A DNA stretch of 64,000 bases from Aved-18 sp964606665 (GCA_964606665.1 CAZSHS010000008.1:1-64000), one strand, 5' to 3'; counted from the stretch's first letter, positions 1 through 9,500 are shown. Translations and numbers: made by a program. The notes: generated by a model not told the origin, from the sequence alone.

Positions 1-240
1 GCAAGGCCGCTGCTTTGCAGCGCACCTTCAAGTTTCAAACCACCGCGAGACACATTCTCGTCACCATCTGGAATAGCCAGAGTCCTGACCGAACTCGAAT
101 TTATCGGACTTGGTGCCAAGGAACTAGATATGGTATCAAGCCGCTATTTATCGGTCACCAAATCTGATGTAGATAAATCGCTCAAGAAGTACCTCCATCC
201 CGATAAATTGACGTGTGTCATAGCCGGTACTCTCAAGTAA
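1..240 (+). CDS. M16 family zinc metallopeptidase, C-terminal fragment
   Basis: Frame 1 is open from the first base to a TAA at 238-240, giving 79 codons of a gene that begins outside the window. The translation has the typical end of M16 (insulinase/pitrilysin-like) peptidases: a helix with TELEFIGLGAKEL, then VTKSDVDKSLKKYLHPDKL and a final hydrophobic strand TCVIAG. In the family this is the last non-catalytic domain, where substrate-clamp helices end in a 'kYlhPdkl..vvvG' motif. The HxxEH active site would lie upstream and cannot be checked. A processing-protease or PqqL-like role is possible, but the fragment does not say which. A 132-base gap separates it from the next gene. Confidence 0.75.
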   Translation, partial: ARPLLCSAPSSFKPPRDTFSSPSGIARVLTELEFIGLGAKELDMVSSRYLSVTKSDVDKSLKKYLHPDKLTCVIAGTLK

Positions 241-372
241 AATTTCGCTTGGCAAGCCGAACTGAAAGTGGTATCGCTCTGGTATCACGGGCGAAACTAT
301 GTACTTTGCACGAAAAGTTAGCTACTATTCATCTGGAGATTAAACTGTCCAGTAATAGAGAGAGCAACAATC

Positions 373-1005
373 ATGGAATACATTCAAGGCGCCGCCGCCC
401 ATAACTTCGCTCCTGTTGGGGCTGAGCAAGAAGAAGCTCGGATGGAAGTGGATAACTTGCTCAACAGTTTGCTCGATTCAGTATTCGATCCGGCAGAAGC
501 CGAAGTTAAAGAAGCAGTTCAACAAGAAATGCGTCCTCGCGTTTTTAAACGTCACTCGCAAGTTAGTATAAACAACCCCAACAGAATGAAAGAATCTGCA
601 GGTGGTGGCAAACTGGTGCCTTTGTTTGAAAAGGGCAACAGCGCATCAATGCAAAAGCCAAGCATTTTTGGTCCAGACGATGACGAAGAAATGCTTCTAA
701 AGTTCGAGATGCGCACCAAGTTGCTTGAAGCTCAGCTTGATAGCCGCAACAGAGAGTTGCGTCTGACTGTTGAGCGAATGAGAATTCTTGAGCTTGCTTT
801 AGTCGAAAAAGATGAACAGATGGAGATTATTCCAGAACTGATGGCTCGTTGCGTCCAGGCAACACAGTACGAGGAAGAGCTTGTACAATTAAAAGATAGC
901 CTGGAGTGTTTGTCAGAGGAATTGACCATGACCACCGCCAGGATGGAAGATCTTAAATCTCACTGGCTTGGTAGGTTCAGTCTCTGGATATGCGAGCAAA
1001 AATAA
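373..1005 (+). CDS. Coiled-coil protein of unknown function
   Basis: This 210-residue soluble protein matches no family I recognise. Residues 1-50 are acidic with a short amphipathic helix (VDNLLNSLLDSVFD). Residues 60-105 are polar and probably disordered. Residues 108-195 form a long heptad-rich coiled coil rich in Glu, Leu, Arg and Met, ending in an aromatic tail (HWLGRFSLWI). There is no signal peptide or membrane span, so it should be cytoplasmic. A GAGAG stretch lies about 7 bases before the ATG as a plausible ribosome site. Its 3' end overlaps the next gene by 16 bases, which implies co-translation with the secreted TPR protein downstream. A scaffold or adaptor role is possible but unsupported. 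Confidence 0.7.
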   Translation: MEYIQGAAAHNFAPVGAEQEEARMEVDNLLNSLLDSVFDPAEAEVKEAVQQEMRPRVFKRHSQVSINNPNRMKESAGGGKLVPLFEKGNSASMQKPSIFGPDDDEEMLLKFEMRTKLLEAQLDSRNRELRLTVERMRILELALVEKDEQMEIIPELMARCVQATQYEEELVQLKDSLECLSEELTMTTARMEDLKSHWLGRFSLWICEQK

Positions 1006-1682
1006 GCCTGATTTTTTTTAGCGGCTCGATTCTTTTACTTAGCCAGAATATTTTTGCTTGGGCGCAAAGCGAAGAACCTTCGGTTCTTACTCGTTTTGGT
1101 GCGTTAAAAGCCAATTCGGCATTGAATCATACTTTGTGGTATCAATTAGACCAGAAAGCACGCAAAGCTTTGAGCGATGGAGATATCGCTCAAGCAGAGC
1201 AACTTTGGAAGGAAGCGTGCGCATCGGCTGAGTCTACCAATAATGTTTACCCGGGGGTGGTCAATTGTTTGATTGGACTGTCTCGTTTGTATCACGACAA
1301 AAATAATTACGGCGAATCAGATCGCGTATATGAGCTTGCTATGCGCAATATGGAAGGTCTAGTTGGACGCAGTGCACCGGAATATGCCAAACAATTGCCA
1401 GATTTAGCCTGGCTCTATTTGAAACATCAAAAGCCAGATAAAGCTGAGTATATTTTGAAACAGGCAGCAAAAACTTATGAAAGCGCATACGGCTCTAAAA
1501 GTAGTCAATACATGGAGAGCCTGAAAGAATATGCCAATTTTTTGAATAATCAAAATCGCAACAATGAAGCCTCATTGCTCGAATTGCAAATCAAGAAAAT
1601 AGAAGAGCATATAAGTGAATCCAAAAACAATACGCAGTCTGACATACAAATAGATCAATCAGGACAAAGCGATGGAAACTAG
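990..1682 (+). CDS. Secreted TPR-repeat protein
   Basis: This 230-residue protein has a clear Sec signal peptide: a basic start (MRAK), a hydrophobic core, and a probable cleavage after the A-W-A at about residues 23-25. The mature part is built of tetratricopeptide helices from about residue 45 to 200. They include a DIAQAEQLWKEAC helix, a YGESDRVYELAMRNME helix and a KAEYILKQAAKTYESAYG helix, the TPR_12 style with long tyrosine-containing repeats. The tail is polar (Asn/Gln/Ser). It starts inside the preceding gene and its last 11 bases overlap the following membrane protein, so the three are probably one transcript. A binding partner is not evident. Confidence 0.8.
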   Translation: MRAKISLIFFSGSILLLSQNIFAWAQSEEPSVLTRFGALKANSALNHTLWYQLDQKARKALSDGDIAQAEQLWKEACASAESTNNVYPGVVNCLIGLSRLYHDKNNYGESDRVYELAMRNMEGLVGRSAPEYAKQLPDLAWLYLKHQKPDKAEYILKQAAKTYESAYGSKSSQYMESLKEYANFLNNQNRNNEASLLELQIKKIEEHISESKNNTQSDIQIDQSGQSDGN

Positions 1683-3819
1683 CCAACGCAACAAAATCTA
1701 TCTCGAACTCTTTTTATTGAGTTTCGCCTCTCTTTTCTTTGAATTGCTTGTTATACGCTGGATGTCGGCGGACATTCGAGCTTTCACTGTACTTAAGAGC
1801 TTTCCTCTTGCTGCTTGTTATATTGGGGTGGGGCTTGGATTTGCTCAAACTAGCGACAAGTATTTTAAATATGCGCCATTTTTTCTTTTGCTCACATGCG
1901 CGACAATCAAACTAATAAGTTTTACAGATATAGCCTGCGCACCTTTTCCTTCTCCTAGAGTCTATAGCTGGATTAGCGTTCTGTCGGATAGCCAGAGTCT
2001 TGGCGGTCCAGCATTCTGGTCTTATCTTGGATTATTTTTAGTAGGTGTTGTTGTTCTTTTAATTGGACCGTTTTTTACTTCGCTTGCAATTGGTAGCAGA
2101 CTTGGAGTTCTCTTTGGTCAATTGCGACCCATTACAGGCTATTCAGTTGAGTTGGCAGGAGCCACCGGCGGGACTGTAGCTTTGGCGATTTTATCTTACT
2201 TGAGTATTGGACCGGGCATTTTATTTGCGGTACCAGCTTTGATACTAGCTATTTATCTAAGTCGCAAGTTATCACTCTCTACTATTGTGTCGGTGGTGGC
2301 ACTTTTTGCTTGTGTGTTAACTGGATTTTGGACAGTGGATAAAGCTGATACCAAAACATTTTGGTCGCCATATGAGCGTGTAGATTTTGTCGAGATGCGC
2401 GATAAGGGCAATCTAATTGGTTGGCGATTACTGGTGAATAGAGTCGGTCAACAAAGTTTATTTAACAAACTGGATCTGCAAACTTTGAGTGAAGATGGAA
2501 AACGCGAGTATCTTCTTTCACTAGATAGTCATAAAATTCCATTTTTATTCAAGCCCGACGCCAAAGATATTTTGACTTTGGCATCAGGACTAGGTAATGA
2601 TGTTAATGCCGCGGTGCATGAGACTAGCGGAAATATAGATTCAGTGGAAATAGATCCTGTCACCATTAAGCTTGGCAAGCAATTTAACGATGAAAAACCA
2701 TATGACTCCCCAAGGGTGAAAATCTATTGCGACGATGCCAGGCATTTTGTCGAGCAGACTAATAAAAAATACGATCTGGTTCGTTTTTCTTTTCTCGACA
2801 GTATGACAGTATTATCTCAAAGCTCTACTAACAGATTAGACAATTATGTCTATACAAAAGAAAGCATTCAACATGCACTTTCGCTTTTAAAACCTGGTGG
2901 CATGTGTTTCATTTCGTTTTATGCCAAAGAACAGTGGTTTACAGATAGGCTTTACTGGACCATTGCTAAAGCGGCTGGCTATAAGCCTCTTTCTTTTGCA
3001 TATGATCTTCCAGACGGACAAAATGTGTTTTTCGTTTTGTCTGACGATGTTAAAAAAGGCATTCAAAAGATGCCAGACAATTTGCCTAAAATGATGCCAG
3101 GACCTTTATCTATAATTAAGGCACCAGCAGAACCTGAGCGTATTTTGACTGATGACTGGCCATTTTTGTACTGGCGAGAAAAGGGATATGATATTGGCTA
3201 TTTAGCTGTAACACTCGAAATCGTTTTGCTCAGTATGCTCGTCGGGCACAAAGTGGTGCTGGGCAATTCTAGAGGCACATCTTGGCAAATGTTCTTTCTG
3301 GGCAGTGCTTTTCTTTTGCTCGAACTGCAGTCAATCGCTCGATTTTCACTCATGTTTGGAACCACTTGGGTGACCTCTTCCATTGTGATTGCAAGCGTTC
3401 TTTTCATGTTGCTTGGAGCTAATTTGATAGTGGATCGTCATTCCAAATGGCTCTGGGCAAGAGTATCTTTGCTTTATGTTTTGCTTGCCGTCACCCTAAT
3501 TGGAAGTTTCCTCTTCCCGTTTGGAGCGCTCATTCACAGTCATCTTCCAGTATTTCTTACTTTTGGTTTGTCTACTATTGTCACTTTAGCGCCAATGTTT
3601 ATGGCTGGTTTGATTTTTGGTAGTTCGCTTGATAATTCAGATAATTCAGCGGTTTCGATAGGTTTCAATCTATTGGGAGGGGTGCTTGGAGCGCTGCTTG
3701 AATATTTCACCAGCTACACTGGCATAAACGGCATAATTCTTGTCTCCCTGGCACTTTATGTACTTTCTTACCTTTGTCTTAAAGCAAACACGGCTCAAAG
3801 CGTAAAAGCTGTAGAATAG
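1672..3819 (+). CDS. Polytopic membrane protein with a spermidine-synthase-like domain
   Basis: This 715-residue protein has three parts. Residues 5-225 contain about six membrane helices. Residues 230-460 form a Rossmann methyltransferase-like domain of the polyamine aminopropyltransferase type, with a glycine-rich loop (ASGLGNDVNAA), the acidic end of strand 2 (VEIDPVTIKLG) and a CDDARHF motif. Residues 505-710 hold about seven further helices. Membrane-embedded spermidine-synthase-like proteins of this layout are widespread but mostly uncharacterised. Where true aminopropyltransferases have the catalytic aspartate loop, this protein reads YDLVRFSFLDS, so polyamine synthesis should not be assumed. 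It overlaps the TPR gene upstream and ends 4 bases before hemE. Confidence 0.75.
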   Translation: METSQRNKIYLELFLLSFASLFFELLVIRWMSADIRAFTVLKSFPLAACYIGVGLGFAQTSDKYFKYAPFFLLLTCATIKLISFTDIACAPFPSPRVYSWISVLSDSQSLGGPAFWSYLGLFLVGVVVLLIGPFFTSLAIGSRLGVLFGQLRPITGYSVELAGATGGTVALAILSYLSIGPGILFAVPALILAIYLSRKLSLSTIVSVVALFACVLTGFWTVDKADTKTFWSPYERVDFVEMRDKGNLIGWRLLVNRVGQQSLFNKLDLQTLSEDGKREYLLSLDSHKIPFLFKPDAKDILTLASGLGNDVNAAVHETSGNIDSVEIDPVTIKLGKQFNDEKPYDSPRVKIYCDDARHFVEQTNKKYDLVRFSFLDSMTVLSQSSTNRLDNYVYTKESIQHALSLLKPGGMCFISFYAKEQWFTDRLYWTIAKAAGYKPLSFAYDLPDGQNVFFVLSDDVKKGIQKMPDNLPKMMPGPLSIIKAPAEPERILTDDWPFLYWREKGYDIGYLAVTLEIVLLSMLVGHKVVLGNSRGTSWQMFFLGSAFLLLELQSIARFSLMFGTTWVTSSIVIASVLFMLLGANLIVDRHSKWLWARVSLLYVLLAVTLIGSFLFPFGALIHSHLPVFLTFGLSTIVTLAPMFMAGLIFGSSLDNSDNSAVSIGFNLLGGVLGALLEYFTSYTGINGIILVSLALYVLSYLCLKANTAQSVKAVE

Positions 3820-3823
3820 GTCG

Positions 3824-4879
3824 ATGACCACTTTGAGAAATATCCAAACAAAGGGCACTGGTGTGTTTTTGCAGGCTTTTGCCGGCGAAAAGACAGAGCG
3901 CGCACCCGTCTGGCTGATGCGCCAGGCTGGTCGTTATATGAAGGAATATCGTGATCTCAAAGAGAAATGGGGATTCCTTGAGCTTTGCCATAACCCCGAG
4001 CTTGCAGCTACGGTCACAACTGACGCAGCCAAAGCGCTTAAGGTGGATGCAGCTATAATTTTTGCTGACATTCTTCTCATTTTAGAAGCTCTAGAGCTTG
4101 GGCTGCACTTTGAAGCGGGCGAAGGTCCGGTGATAGAGAAGCCAATTAACAGTGCAGAAGACGTAATGGCCTTACCCCATATTGACGCGGGACATAAACT
4201 TTCTTATGTCGGTCAGTCAATTAAAAATACTATTCACAATTTGGGTCCCGAAATTCCAGTTATAGGCTTTGCTGGAGCGCCATTCACTGTGGCTTCCTAT
4301 GCCATTGAAGGTGGTGGCAGTCGCAATTTTGAAAAAGCAAAATCTTTTATGTATCACCAAAGTGATGCCTGGCACAAGTTAATGGACCAGCTCGTGGTGC
4401 ATACAGCTTCTTACCTCAATATGCAGATTCTAAGCGGAGCTTCGGTAGTTCAACTTTTTGACAGTTGGGTGGGAGCCTTGAGTCCGGCTGATTTTAAAGA
4501 ATTTGCTTTTCCCCATTTGAAAAAACTTATCGCTTCTATTTCTAAAGACGCTTATATCGTTTATTTTGGCACTCAGACAAATGGACTTTTAAATCAATTG
4601 AGCGAGCTTGATGTCGATACCATTGGTGTAGATTGGCGCATAGACCTAGACACTGCCTGGAATATCATTGGTCACGACAAAGGTATTCAGGGAAATTTAG
4701 ATCCGGTAACTTTATTTGCCGACAAAGAAACTATCAAAAAACGAGCTATCGAAATTTTAGAGAAAGCGAAGGGGAGACCAGGACACATTTTTAATTTGGG
4801 TCATGGCATTCTTCCCAAAACCCCTGTTGATAATGTTAAATACCTGGTTGAAGTTGTTCAGTCTTACAAAAACAAATGA
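3824..4879 (+). CDS. hemE: Uroporphyrinogen decarboxylase
   Basis: HemE decarboxylates the four acetate side chains of uroporphyrinogen III to give coproporphyrinogen III, a cytosolic step of haem synthesis. The protein has the usual length of about 350 residues. The N-terminal signature RQAGRYM (residues 33-39), which carries substrate-carboxylate-binding Arg residues, is intact. So is the GFAGAPFT segment near residue 148, and the C-terminal part has the family ending FNLGHGILPKTP. The start ATG lies 4 bases after the upstream stop and the stop overlaps the next ATG by 4 bases (ATGA). Translation is therefore coupled to the oxidase that acts two steps later in the pathway. Confidence 0.97.
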   Translation: MTTLRNIQTKGTGVFLQAFAGEKTERAPVWLMRQAGRYMKEYRDLKEKWGFLELCHNPELAATVTTDAAKALKVDAAIIFADILLILEALELGLHFEAGEGPVIEKPINSAEDVMALPHIDAGHKLSYVGQSIKNTIHNLGPEIPVIGFAGAPFTVASYAIEGGGSRNFEKAKSFMYHQSDAWHKLMDQLVVHTASYLNMQILSGASVVQLFDSWVGALSPADFKEFAFPHLKKLIASISKDAYIVYFGTQTNGLLNQLSELDVDTIGVDWRIDLDTAWNIIGHDKGIQGNLDPVTLFADKETIKKRAIEILEKAKGRPGHIFNLGHGILPKTPVDNVKYLVEVVQSYKNK

Positions 4880-6336
4880 AAGAATTAAAACGCGTTGCAA
4901 TAGTTGGTGGTGGGATCTCGGGACTCACTGCCGCGTATAAATTATTGCGCCAGGCTCAAAGCCAAAGTTTAGAAATAAAAATAGATTTGTTTGAGAAAAA
5001 AGAGCTTGGTGGCGTATTTAAAACCATCGAAGACAGTGAAAACGAATGCAGAATTGAATGTGGTCCAGACTCGTTTTTCACCAAGACGCCTGAAGTGCTT
5101 GAATTATCAAAAGAGCTAGAAATAGATTCGCAAATTATTGCCACCAACTCTAAGAAAAGAAAGTCACTTGTAGCCAAAGATGATCGATTGATACCATTGC
5201 CTGATGGTTTTGTCATGATTGCACCATCTAATATTGACTCATTTATGCAAAGCGAGCTAATGAGCGAAGCCGGCAAGGCCAGAGCGCTTGAAGAGAAGAA
5301 TATTGCTGCGCGAACAGATTTGTCTGAAGAGACTGTAGCTCAGTTTGTAGAGCGGCGATTCGGCAAAGAGATGCTCGATAAAATTATTCAACCAATGGTG
5401 GGGGGCATTTACACAGGCGATGTAAACAAGCTCAGTGCCGAGGCCTGTCTTCCTGAGTTTGTTATGATGGAGCGCACCAAGGGCAGTATCATTACTGCAT
5501 TAGCTGAAAGTCGAGATGCTGCTGAAGACGCTGATACAAAAGGTGCTCGTTATTCGGCTTTTTATAGTTTCGAAAAAGGAATGTCTTTTTTAATTGATAC
5601 ATTGCGCCAGAAAATAGTCGAAATGAATGGACCAACTTTCAATTTGCACGAAGTGGTACTTTCGATAAAAAAAATGCCAGGCGGCAAGTGGAGTTTAGTC
5701 ACTCAAAATCAAAACTCAGTTGCTTATGACGCCTTGATTTTAGCTTTGCCAGCCTCTTCTCTTGCAGAAGTGATGGCTGAGGTTGATTCGACTATTGCTA
5801 AAAACGCAAGTCAAATTTATTGTGCTTCTTCATGTGTGGTCAATTTGATTTTCGACAAATCAGATATAGACAAAAACAAACTAGATGGTTTTGGTTTTGT
5901 AGTTCCAGAAGAAAGTCGAAGAGCGCTTATTGCATGCAGTTACTTAAGTGTCAAATATAAGCACCGAAGTCCAGAGCAAAAGGTGATTCTGCGTGCTTTT
6001 CTAGGTGGAGTGCATAACGAAGACGTTTTGAAAGAAAGCGATCAGAAACTTACTCAGCTAGCCCTTGAAGAACTTGAATATTTCTTGCAGATCAAAAATA
6101 AGCCTGAATACACATCGGTAAATCGTTGGCAAGATGCTATGCCGCAGTATACAATTGGACACCAAGAGCGAATAGAGGCCATAACACAGCGTCTGGAGAA
6201 CTTTCCGGGAATATTTATAACCGGCAATTTCATTAGTGGAGTAGGCATTCCAAAATGTGTACAACTGGCGAGTGCTGCGGCAATGAATGTCGTTCAGTTT
6301 TTAAAAGTGCAGAAGACAGCTCAGGTGATCGATTGA
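4876..6336 (+). CDS. hemY: FAD-dependent protoporphyrinogen/coproporphyrinogen oxidase
   Basis: This 486-residue flavoprotein belongs to the HemY/HemG (PPOX) family, which oxidises the porphyrinogen ring with oxygen as acceptor. The FAD-binding GGGISG fingerprint is at about residues 11-16, followed by a second-strand acid in LFEKKELGG. The C-terminal FAD contact segment is FITGNFISGVGIPKC near residue 455. The middle has the family's QPMVGGIYTGDVNKLS motif. Whether it acts on proto- or coproporphyrinogen cannot be told from sequence alone. It overlaps hemE by 4 bases and is followed after 3 bases by the Ppx/GppA gene. An oxygen-requiring enzyme here fits an aerobic respiring host. Confidence 0.93.
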   Translation: MKELKRVAIVGGGISGLTAAYKLLRQAQSQSLEIKIDLFEKKELGGVFKTIEDSENECRIECGPDSFFTKTPEVLELSKELEIDSQIIATNSKKRKSLVAKDDRLIPLPDGFVMIAPSNIDSFMQSELMSEAGKARALEEKNIAARTDLSEETVAQFVERRFGKEMLDKIIQPMVGGIYTGDVNKLSAEACLPEFVMMERTKGSIITALAESRDAAEDADTKGARYSAFYSFEKGMSFLIDTLRQKIVEMNGPTFNLHEVVLSIKKMPGGKWSLVTQNQNSVAYDALILALPASSLAEVMAEVDSTIAKNASQIYCASSCVVNLIFDKSDIDKNKLDGFGFVVPEESRRALIACSYLSVKYKHRSPEQKVILRAFLGGVHNEDVLKESDQKLTQLALEELEYFLQIKNKPEYTSVNRWQDAMPQYTIGHQERIEAITQRLENFPGIFITGNFISGVGIPKCVQLASAAAMNVVQFLKVQKTAQVID

Positions 6337-6339
6337 ATC

Positions 6340-8013
6340 ATGGCTAAAACCACCAACGCTCAAGATAATGCTAAGAAAGCAAAACTAGGTGGACAAAAGA
6401 AAAGCCCTGTACTGGCTTGTATCGACATCGGCACCAACTCATTTCATATGATAGTTTGTCGCTCACAGCCCAAATCGGATGATTTTGAAATAATTAGTCG
6501 AGTCAAAGATGTAGCGCCATTTTTCAGGCAAGCTTTGACAAATCATTATATTGATGAGGCCGCGCAAAATTCGGCTCGCGATATTTTAAAAAACATGCTC
6601 AAGCATGCCCATGAAAAAGGCGCTGAATCTGTTACCGCAGTAGCTACTTCTGCGGTGCGCGAATCCAAGAATGGTCATAGGGTCATTTCTGAATTAGGCG
6701 ATGAACTGAGTTTGAACATCCGCGTCATATCAGGCAAGGAAGAAGCAAGACTAATTTATCTTGGTGTTGTGTTTAGTATGCCGCAATTGATTGGGCGCTT
6801 TGCCATTGTCGATATTGGTGGAGGCAGTACCGAGATTATTGCTGCTGATCGAGAAAATTGTTATTTCTCAGACTCGTATAAGTTAGGTGCAGCGCGTCTC
6901 ACTCAGCGCTTCTTTCCCAAAGAGCGCGTTACTAAAGAAGCACTTATAGACTTACACGACGAAGTGCGAGGAATGTTAAGACCTGCTGCTGTAGCCATTA
7001 AAGCCTCGGGCGGATACAAGAGCTTAATTGGCACATCTGGCACAGTACAAGCTCTTGCAAAGTTAGATCGCGTGCAAATGGGTCGAGCAAGTGAGTCTTT
7101 AGATGGCTGGGTTTTGCCGCTTGAGCGCTTAGAAGATTTGGTCGACTATATCGAAGAGCGTGCTTTAGATGGTGTGCGAATAAAAGGTATAAGCACAGAT
7201 CGTGGTCAGACAATTCTTGCTGGTGCCATAGTATTACTTGAGACGATGCGCTCATTGGGTGCATCTGAACTGACTGTTTGCACTGCTGCATTGCGCGAAG
7301 GTGTTGCAGTGGATCAACTTTTGCAAGCAGATATGATTCATAAGGGCATGAAGAGCCACAAAGACCCTCGCGCCAAGAGCGTTTTAGAAATGCTAGAGCG
7401 CTATAACACCAATGTCGAGCACGCCGTACACGTAGCTAAACTGGCATGTTCAATTTTCAGGCAGACCAAAGAAATACTGCACGACTTGCCCGATGACAGT
7501 GAACACTTGCTCTGGTCGGCTGCGATGCTGCACGATATAGGCACTTTTATATCAAGAAAAGGGCATCATAAGCATAGCTATTATCTGATTTTGCACAGTG
7601 GACTTTTAGGTCATTCAGAAGAAGAAGTCGGCATTATCGCTTCGATCGCTCGCTACCATCGAGGGACTTTTCCAAGCGTGGAGCATGAAGCCTGGTATCG
7701 ATTAGATGAATCGGACAAAAATATAGTGAAGCCGCTTGCTGCTATATTGCGCATTTCAGAAGCGCTAGACCGAAGTCACAGAGGCGTAATCGAAGACGTG
7801 CAAGTGGCAATGAGTTCATTCAAAAAAGCAAAGGCCGGACAAATTACAACAGTATCTTTAGTCCCTCAGTTGAAAGATGGCACTAATTGTTTAGCTGAGT
7901 CCTGGGCTCTTGGTGAGAAGAAAGACTTTTTTGAAGAAGTTTTTGAAGTTAATTTAGATCTATTAGTGGAAGCCAAGCAAAAACTTAAATCCTCAGCTCG
8001 CACCAGGACTTAG
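6340..8013 (+). CDS. Ppx/GppA exopolyphosphatase / pppGpp phosphohydrolase with HD-like C-terminus
   Basis: The 557-residue protein combines an ASKHA-fold Ppx/GppA core with a C-terminal HD-type helical domain. The phosphate-1 loop is DIGTNSFHM (from about residue 29), and the second glycine-rich loop IVDIGGGSTEI is near residue 157. The C-terminal domain carries HDIGTF near residue 398 and a later YHRG motif, as in Ppx enzymes with the long C-terminal extension. The family hydrolyses polyphosphate or the pentaphosphate alarmone. The first 20 residues are a Lys-rich extension. It follows hemY by 3 bases without an obvious ribosome site and probably ends the operon. The next gene is convergent 18 bases away and I see no hairpin terminator between them. 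Confidence 0.9.
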   Translation: MAKTTNAQDNAKKAKLGGQKKSPVLACIDIGTNSFHMIVCRSQPKSDDFEIISRVKDVAPFFRQALTNHYIDEAAQNSARDILKNMLKHAHEKGAESVTAVATSAVRESKNGHRVISELGDELSLNIRVISGKEEARLIYLGVVFSMPQLIGRFAIVDIGGGSTEIIAADRENCYFSDSYKLGAARLTQRFFPKERVTKEALIDLHDEVRGMLRPAAVAIKASGGYKSLIGTSGTVQALAKLDRVQMGRASESLDGWVLPLERLEDLVDYIEERALDGVRIKGISTDRGQTILAGAIVLLETMRSLGASELTVCTAALREGVAVDQLLQADMIHKGMKSHKDPRAKSVLEMLERYNTNVEHAVHVAKLACSIFRQTKEILHDLPDDSEHLLWSAAMLHDIGTFISRKGHHKHSYYLILHSGLLGHSEEEVGIIASIARYHRGTFPSVEHEAWYRLDESDKNIVKPLAAILRISEALDRSHRGVIEDVQVAMSSFKKAKAGQITTVSLVPQLKDGTNCLAESWALGEKKDFFEEVFEVNLDLLVEAKQKLKSSARTRT

Positions 8014-8031
8014 ACTCAAAAGAAACTTTGA

Positions 8032-8550
8032 CTAAAGAGTTTTCGAAATGTATTGCGGATACTCAAACCAATATTTGTATGTGGCGAAACCGTTTTCGTC
8101 ACGTCCAGTATTTTGTAGGTAACCGCGAGGACCATTGTGTGATGCATAAAATTTGTAATTGCCTTTTGGACCAAAAGGTTTGCAAGTTACTCTACATGGA
8201 TAATTTGGAATTGAACCTTTCCAGAAGGACAAGACTTTATCTTTTATTGTCAGTTGGCTGCTTATTGTCTGTGGCAAATCGGCTTTGACGATGCCTGCAA
8301 ACATGCGTTTCCACACTTTCATTTTCATTCTAGTATTGGAATAAACTGAACCTACTATCCAGGCTGGTTTTCCCGCGTCTTCGCCTTGCGATAAATCGAT
8401 TTTCGCCTCTTGTTTTACAAGAACTGGCATCTGCCCAGGTTCACTGTCCTCGATTTCGACATTTGCGTAAAGTAGAGATTTTTCTTGCGCTATTGCAGGG
8501 GCACACATCAAAAGTTGTGTCACAGCCAAAAATAATAGTGTCTTACCCAT
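8032..8550 (-). CDS. Small secreted protein of unknown function
   Basis: The ATG at 8550 is chosen over an upstream in-frame ATG at 8595 for two reasons: a strong GAGGTGGG ribosome site lies just before it, and it starts a clean signal peptide (MGKTLLFLAVTQ, cleavage likely after A-I-A-Q). The mature protein of about 150 residues is mostly beta-like and polar. It has one Cys pair (PCRVTCKPFG) that could form a disulfide, and an aromatic end (YKYWFEYPQY). I recognise no family. It lies 71 bases downstream of the alpha/beta hydrolase on the same strand and converges with the Ppx/GppA gene. Confidence 0.75.
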   Translation of the reverse strand: MGKTLLFLAVTQLLMCAPAIAQEKSLLYANVEIEDSEPGQMPVLVKQEAKIDLSQGEDAGKPAWIVGSVYSNTRMKMKVWKRMFAGIVKADLPQTISSQLTIKDKVLSFWKGSIPNYPCRVTCKPFGPKGNYKFYASHNGPRGYLQNTGRDENGFATYKYWFEYPQYISKTL

Positions 8551-8621
8551 AAGACCCACCTCGCTCTTACTTGCTTCCTGATCTTTACATAGCAAAGGAT
8601 TGAAGAGCGATGCCGGGTCGT

Positions 8622-9500
8622 TTAAAACCCGCGATTTGAAAATGAATAGAGCATAGCTCTTGCGTGATCCGCCACCAGTTCTGGTGCTTCCATTGGGATG
8701 AAATGTGTTAACTCAGAGCACATAACGTCTTCGCCTTGCGGGAAATCGACGCCTAAATTGTAGGGGATCATTGCTTCAATTTTGCGCTCTGGGTCAGAAG
8801 GAGCGTGCAGTATGCGAACGGGTATGTTGATTTTGCTTATATAAGAGTAGGGATTCGCCTCGTTAGATAGCGAATTGTTATAAATTGAACCCTCTACAGC
8901 CGGCGGACAAGCCAAAAGCATTCCATTATTTTGTTCTTCTTCGTTTGCACGGGGCAGTAAACCGTGAAAACAGTAGTCCATCAAAACTTCTTTGTTCCAG
9001 GTGTGGAATGGCTTCTTCTTTTGTAAGACTTCAAACATTTCTTCAGCCGATTTCCAGTCGTTGCGGCGTCTGAGCACCGGATGCGGGTCTTTGAGGTCGA
9101 TTGTGCCATAAATTTCTTTTTGGACAATAATGGGATCTACTAAAAGTAGAGACTTAAAAATAGGCTCAATTGAGGCTGCGCTGCACAGACTATGACCTCC
9201 CATTGAGTGTCCAACGCCCAGATCAAATTGCAATTTTAGATTGTGAGCTATTGAAATTATGTCGTATCCAAATTCGCTCCAGATATATGGAGGCGTCGGT
9301 TTGCTGCTCAAGCCGTGTCCACGCATATCTATAGCCCAGCAGTCGAAATGGGGCAGAAGTTTGGCTACTTGGTCCCATACTCTAGCGTGAAAGCCAGTGG
9401 CATGAACAAAGAGAATTTTCTTTGCCTGGTCGGAGCCTTTCCAGTGCCAGACAGCAAATTTCAAATCTCTTGTTTCAACCAGGTTAAGTAAAGGTTCCAT
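8622..9500 (-). CDS. Alpha/beta-fold hydrolase
   Basis: This is a 292-residue serine hydrolase. The nucleophile elbow is GHSMGG with Ser99, the oxyanion-region HATGFH is at residues 33-38, and the strand-5 motif is DMRGHGLSSKP. A late ELTHFIPMEAPE holds the likely catalytic histidine, and HAPSDPERK is a candidate for the acid. No signal peptide is present, so it should be cytoplasmic. Its ATG overlaps the TGA of the LysR gene (TGATG), so the regulator and hydrolase are translationally coupled. That makes the hydrolase a probable part of the LysR-controlled unit. Substrate cannot be read from the sequence; esters, lactones or epoxides are all possible. Confidence 0.9.
   Translation of the reverse strand: MEPLLNLVETRDLKFAVWHWKGSDQAKKILFVHATGFHARVWDQVAKLLPHFDCWAIDMRGHGLSSKPTPPYIWSEFGYDIISIAHNLKLQFDLGVGHSMGGHSLCSAASIEPIFKSLLLVDPIIVQKEIYGTIDLKDPHPVLRRRNDWKSAEEMFEVLQKKKPFHTWNKEVLMDYCFHGLLPRANEEEQNNGMLLACPPAVEGSIYNNSLSNEANPYSYISKINIPVRILHAPSDPERKIEAMIPYNLGVDFPQGEDVMCSELTHFIPMEAPELVADHARAMLYSFSNRGF

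Noticed and set aside
1672..3819. Calling the membrane protein a spermidine synthase (speE)
   Set aside because: The catalytic aspartate loop of true aminopropyltransferases is not recognisable, so only a fold-level name is given.
8551..8595. ATG at 8595 as the start of the small secreted protein
   Set aside because: The internal ATG at 8550 has a strong GAGGTGGG ribosome site and begins a clean signal peptide.
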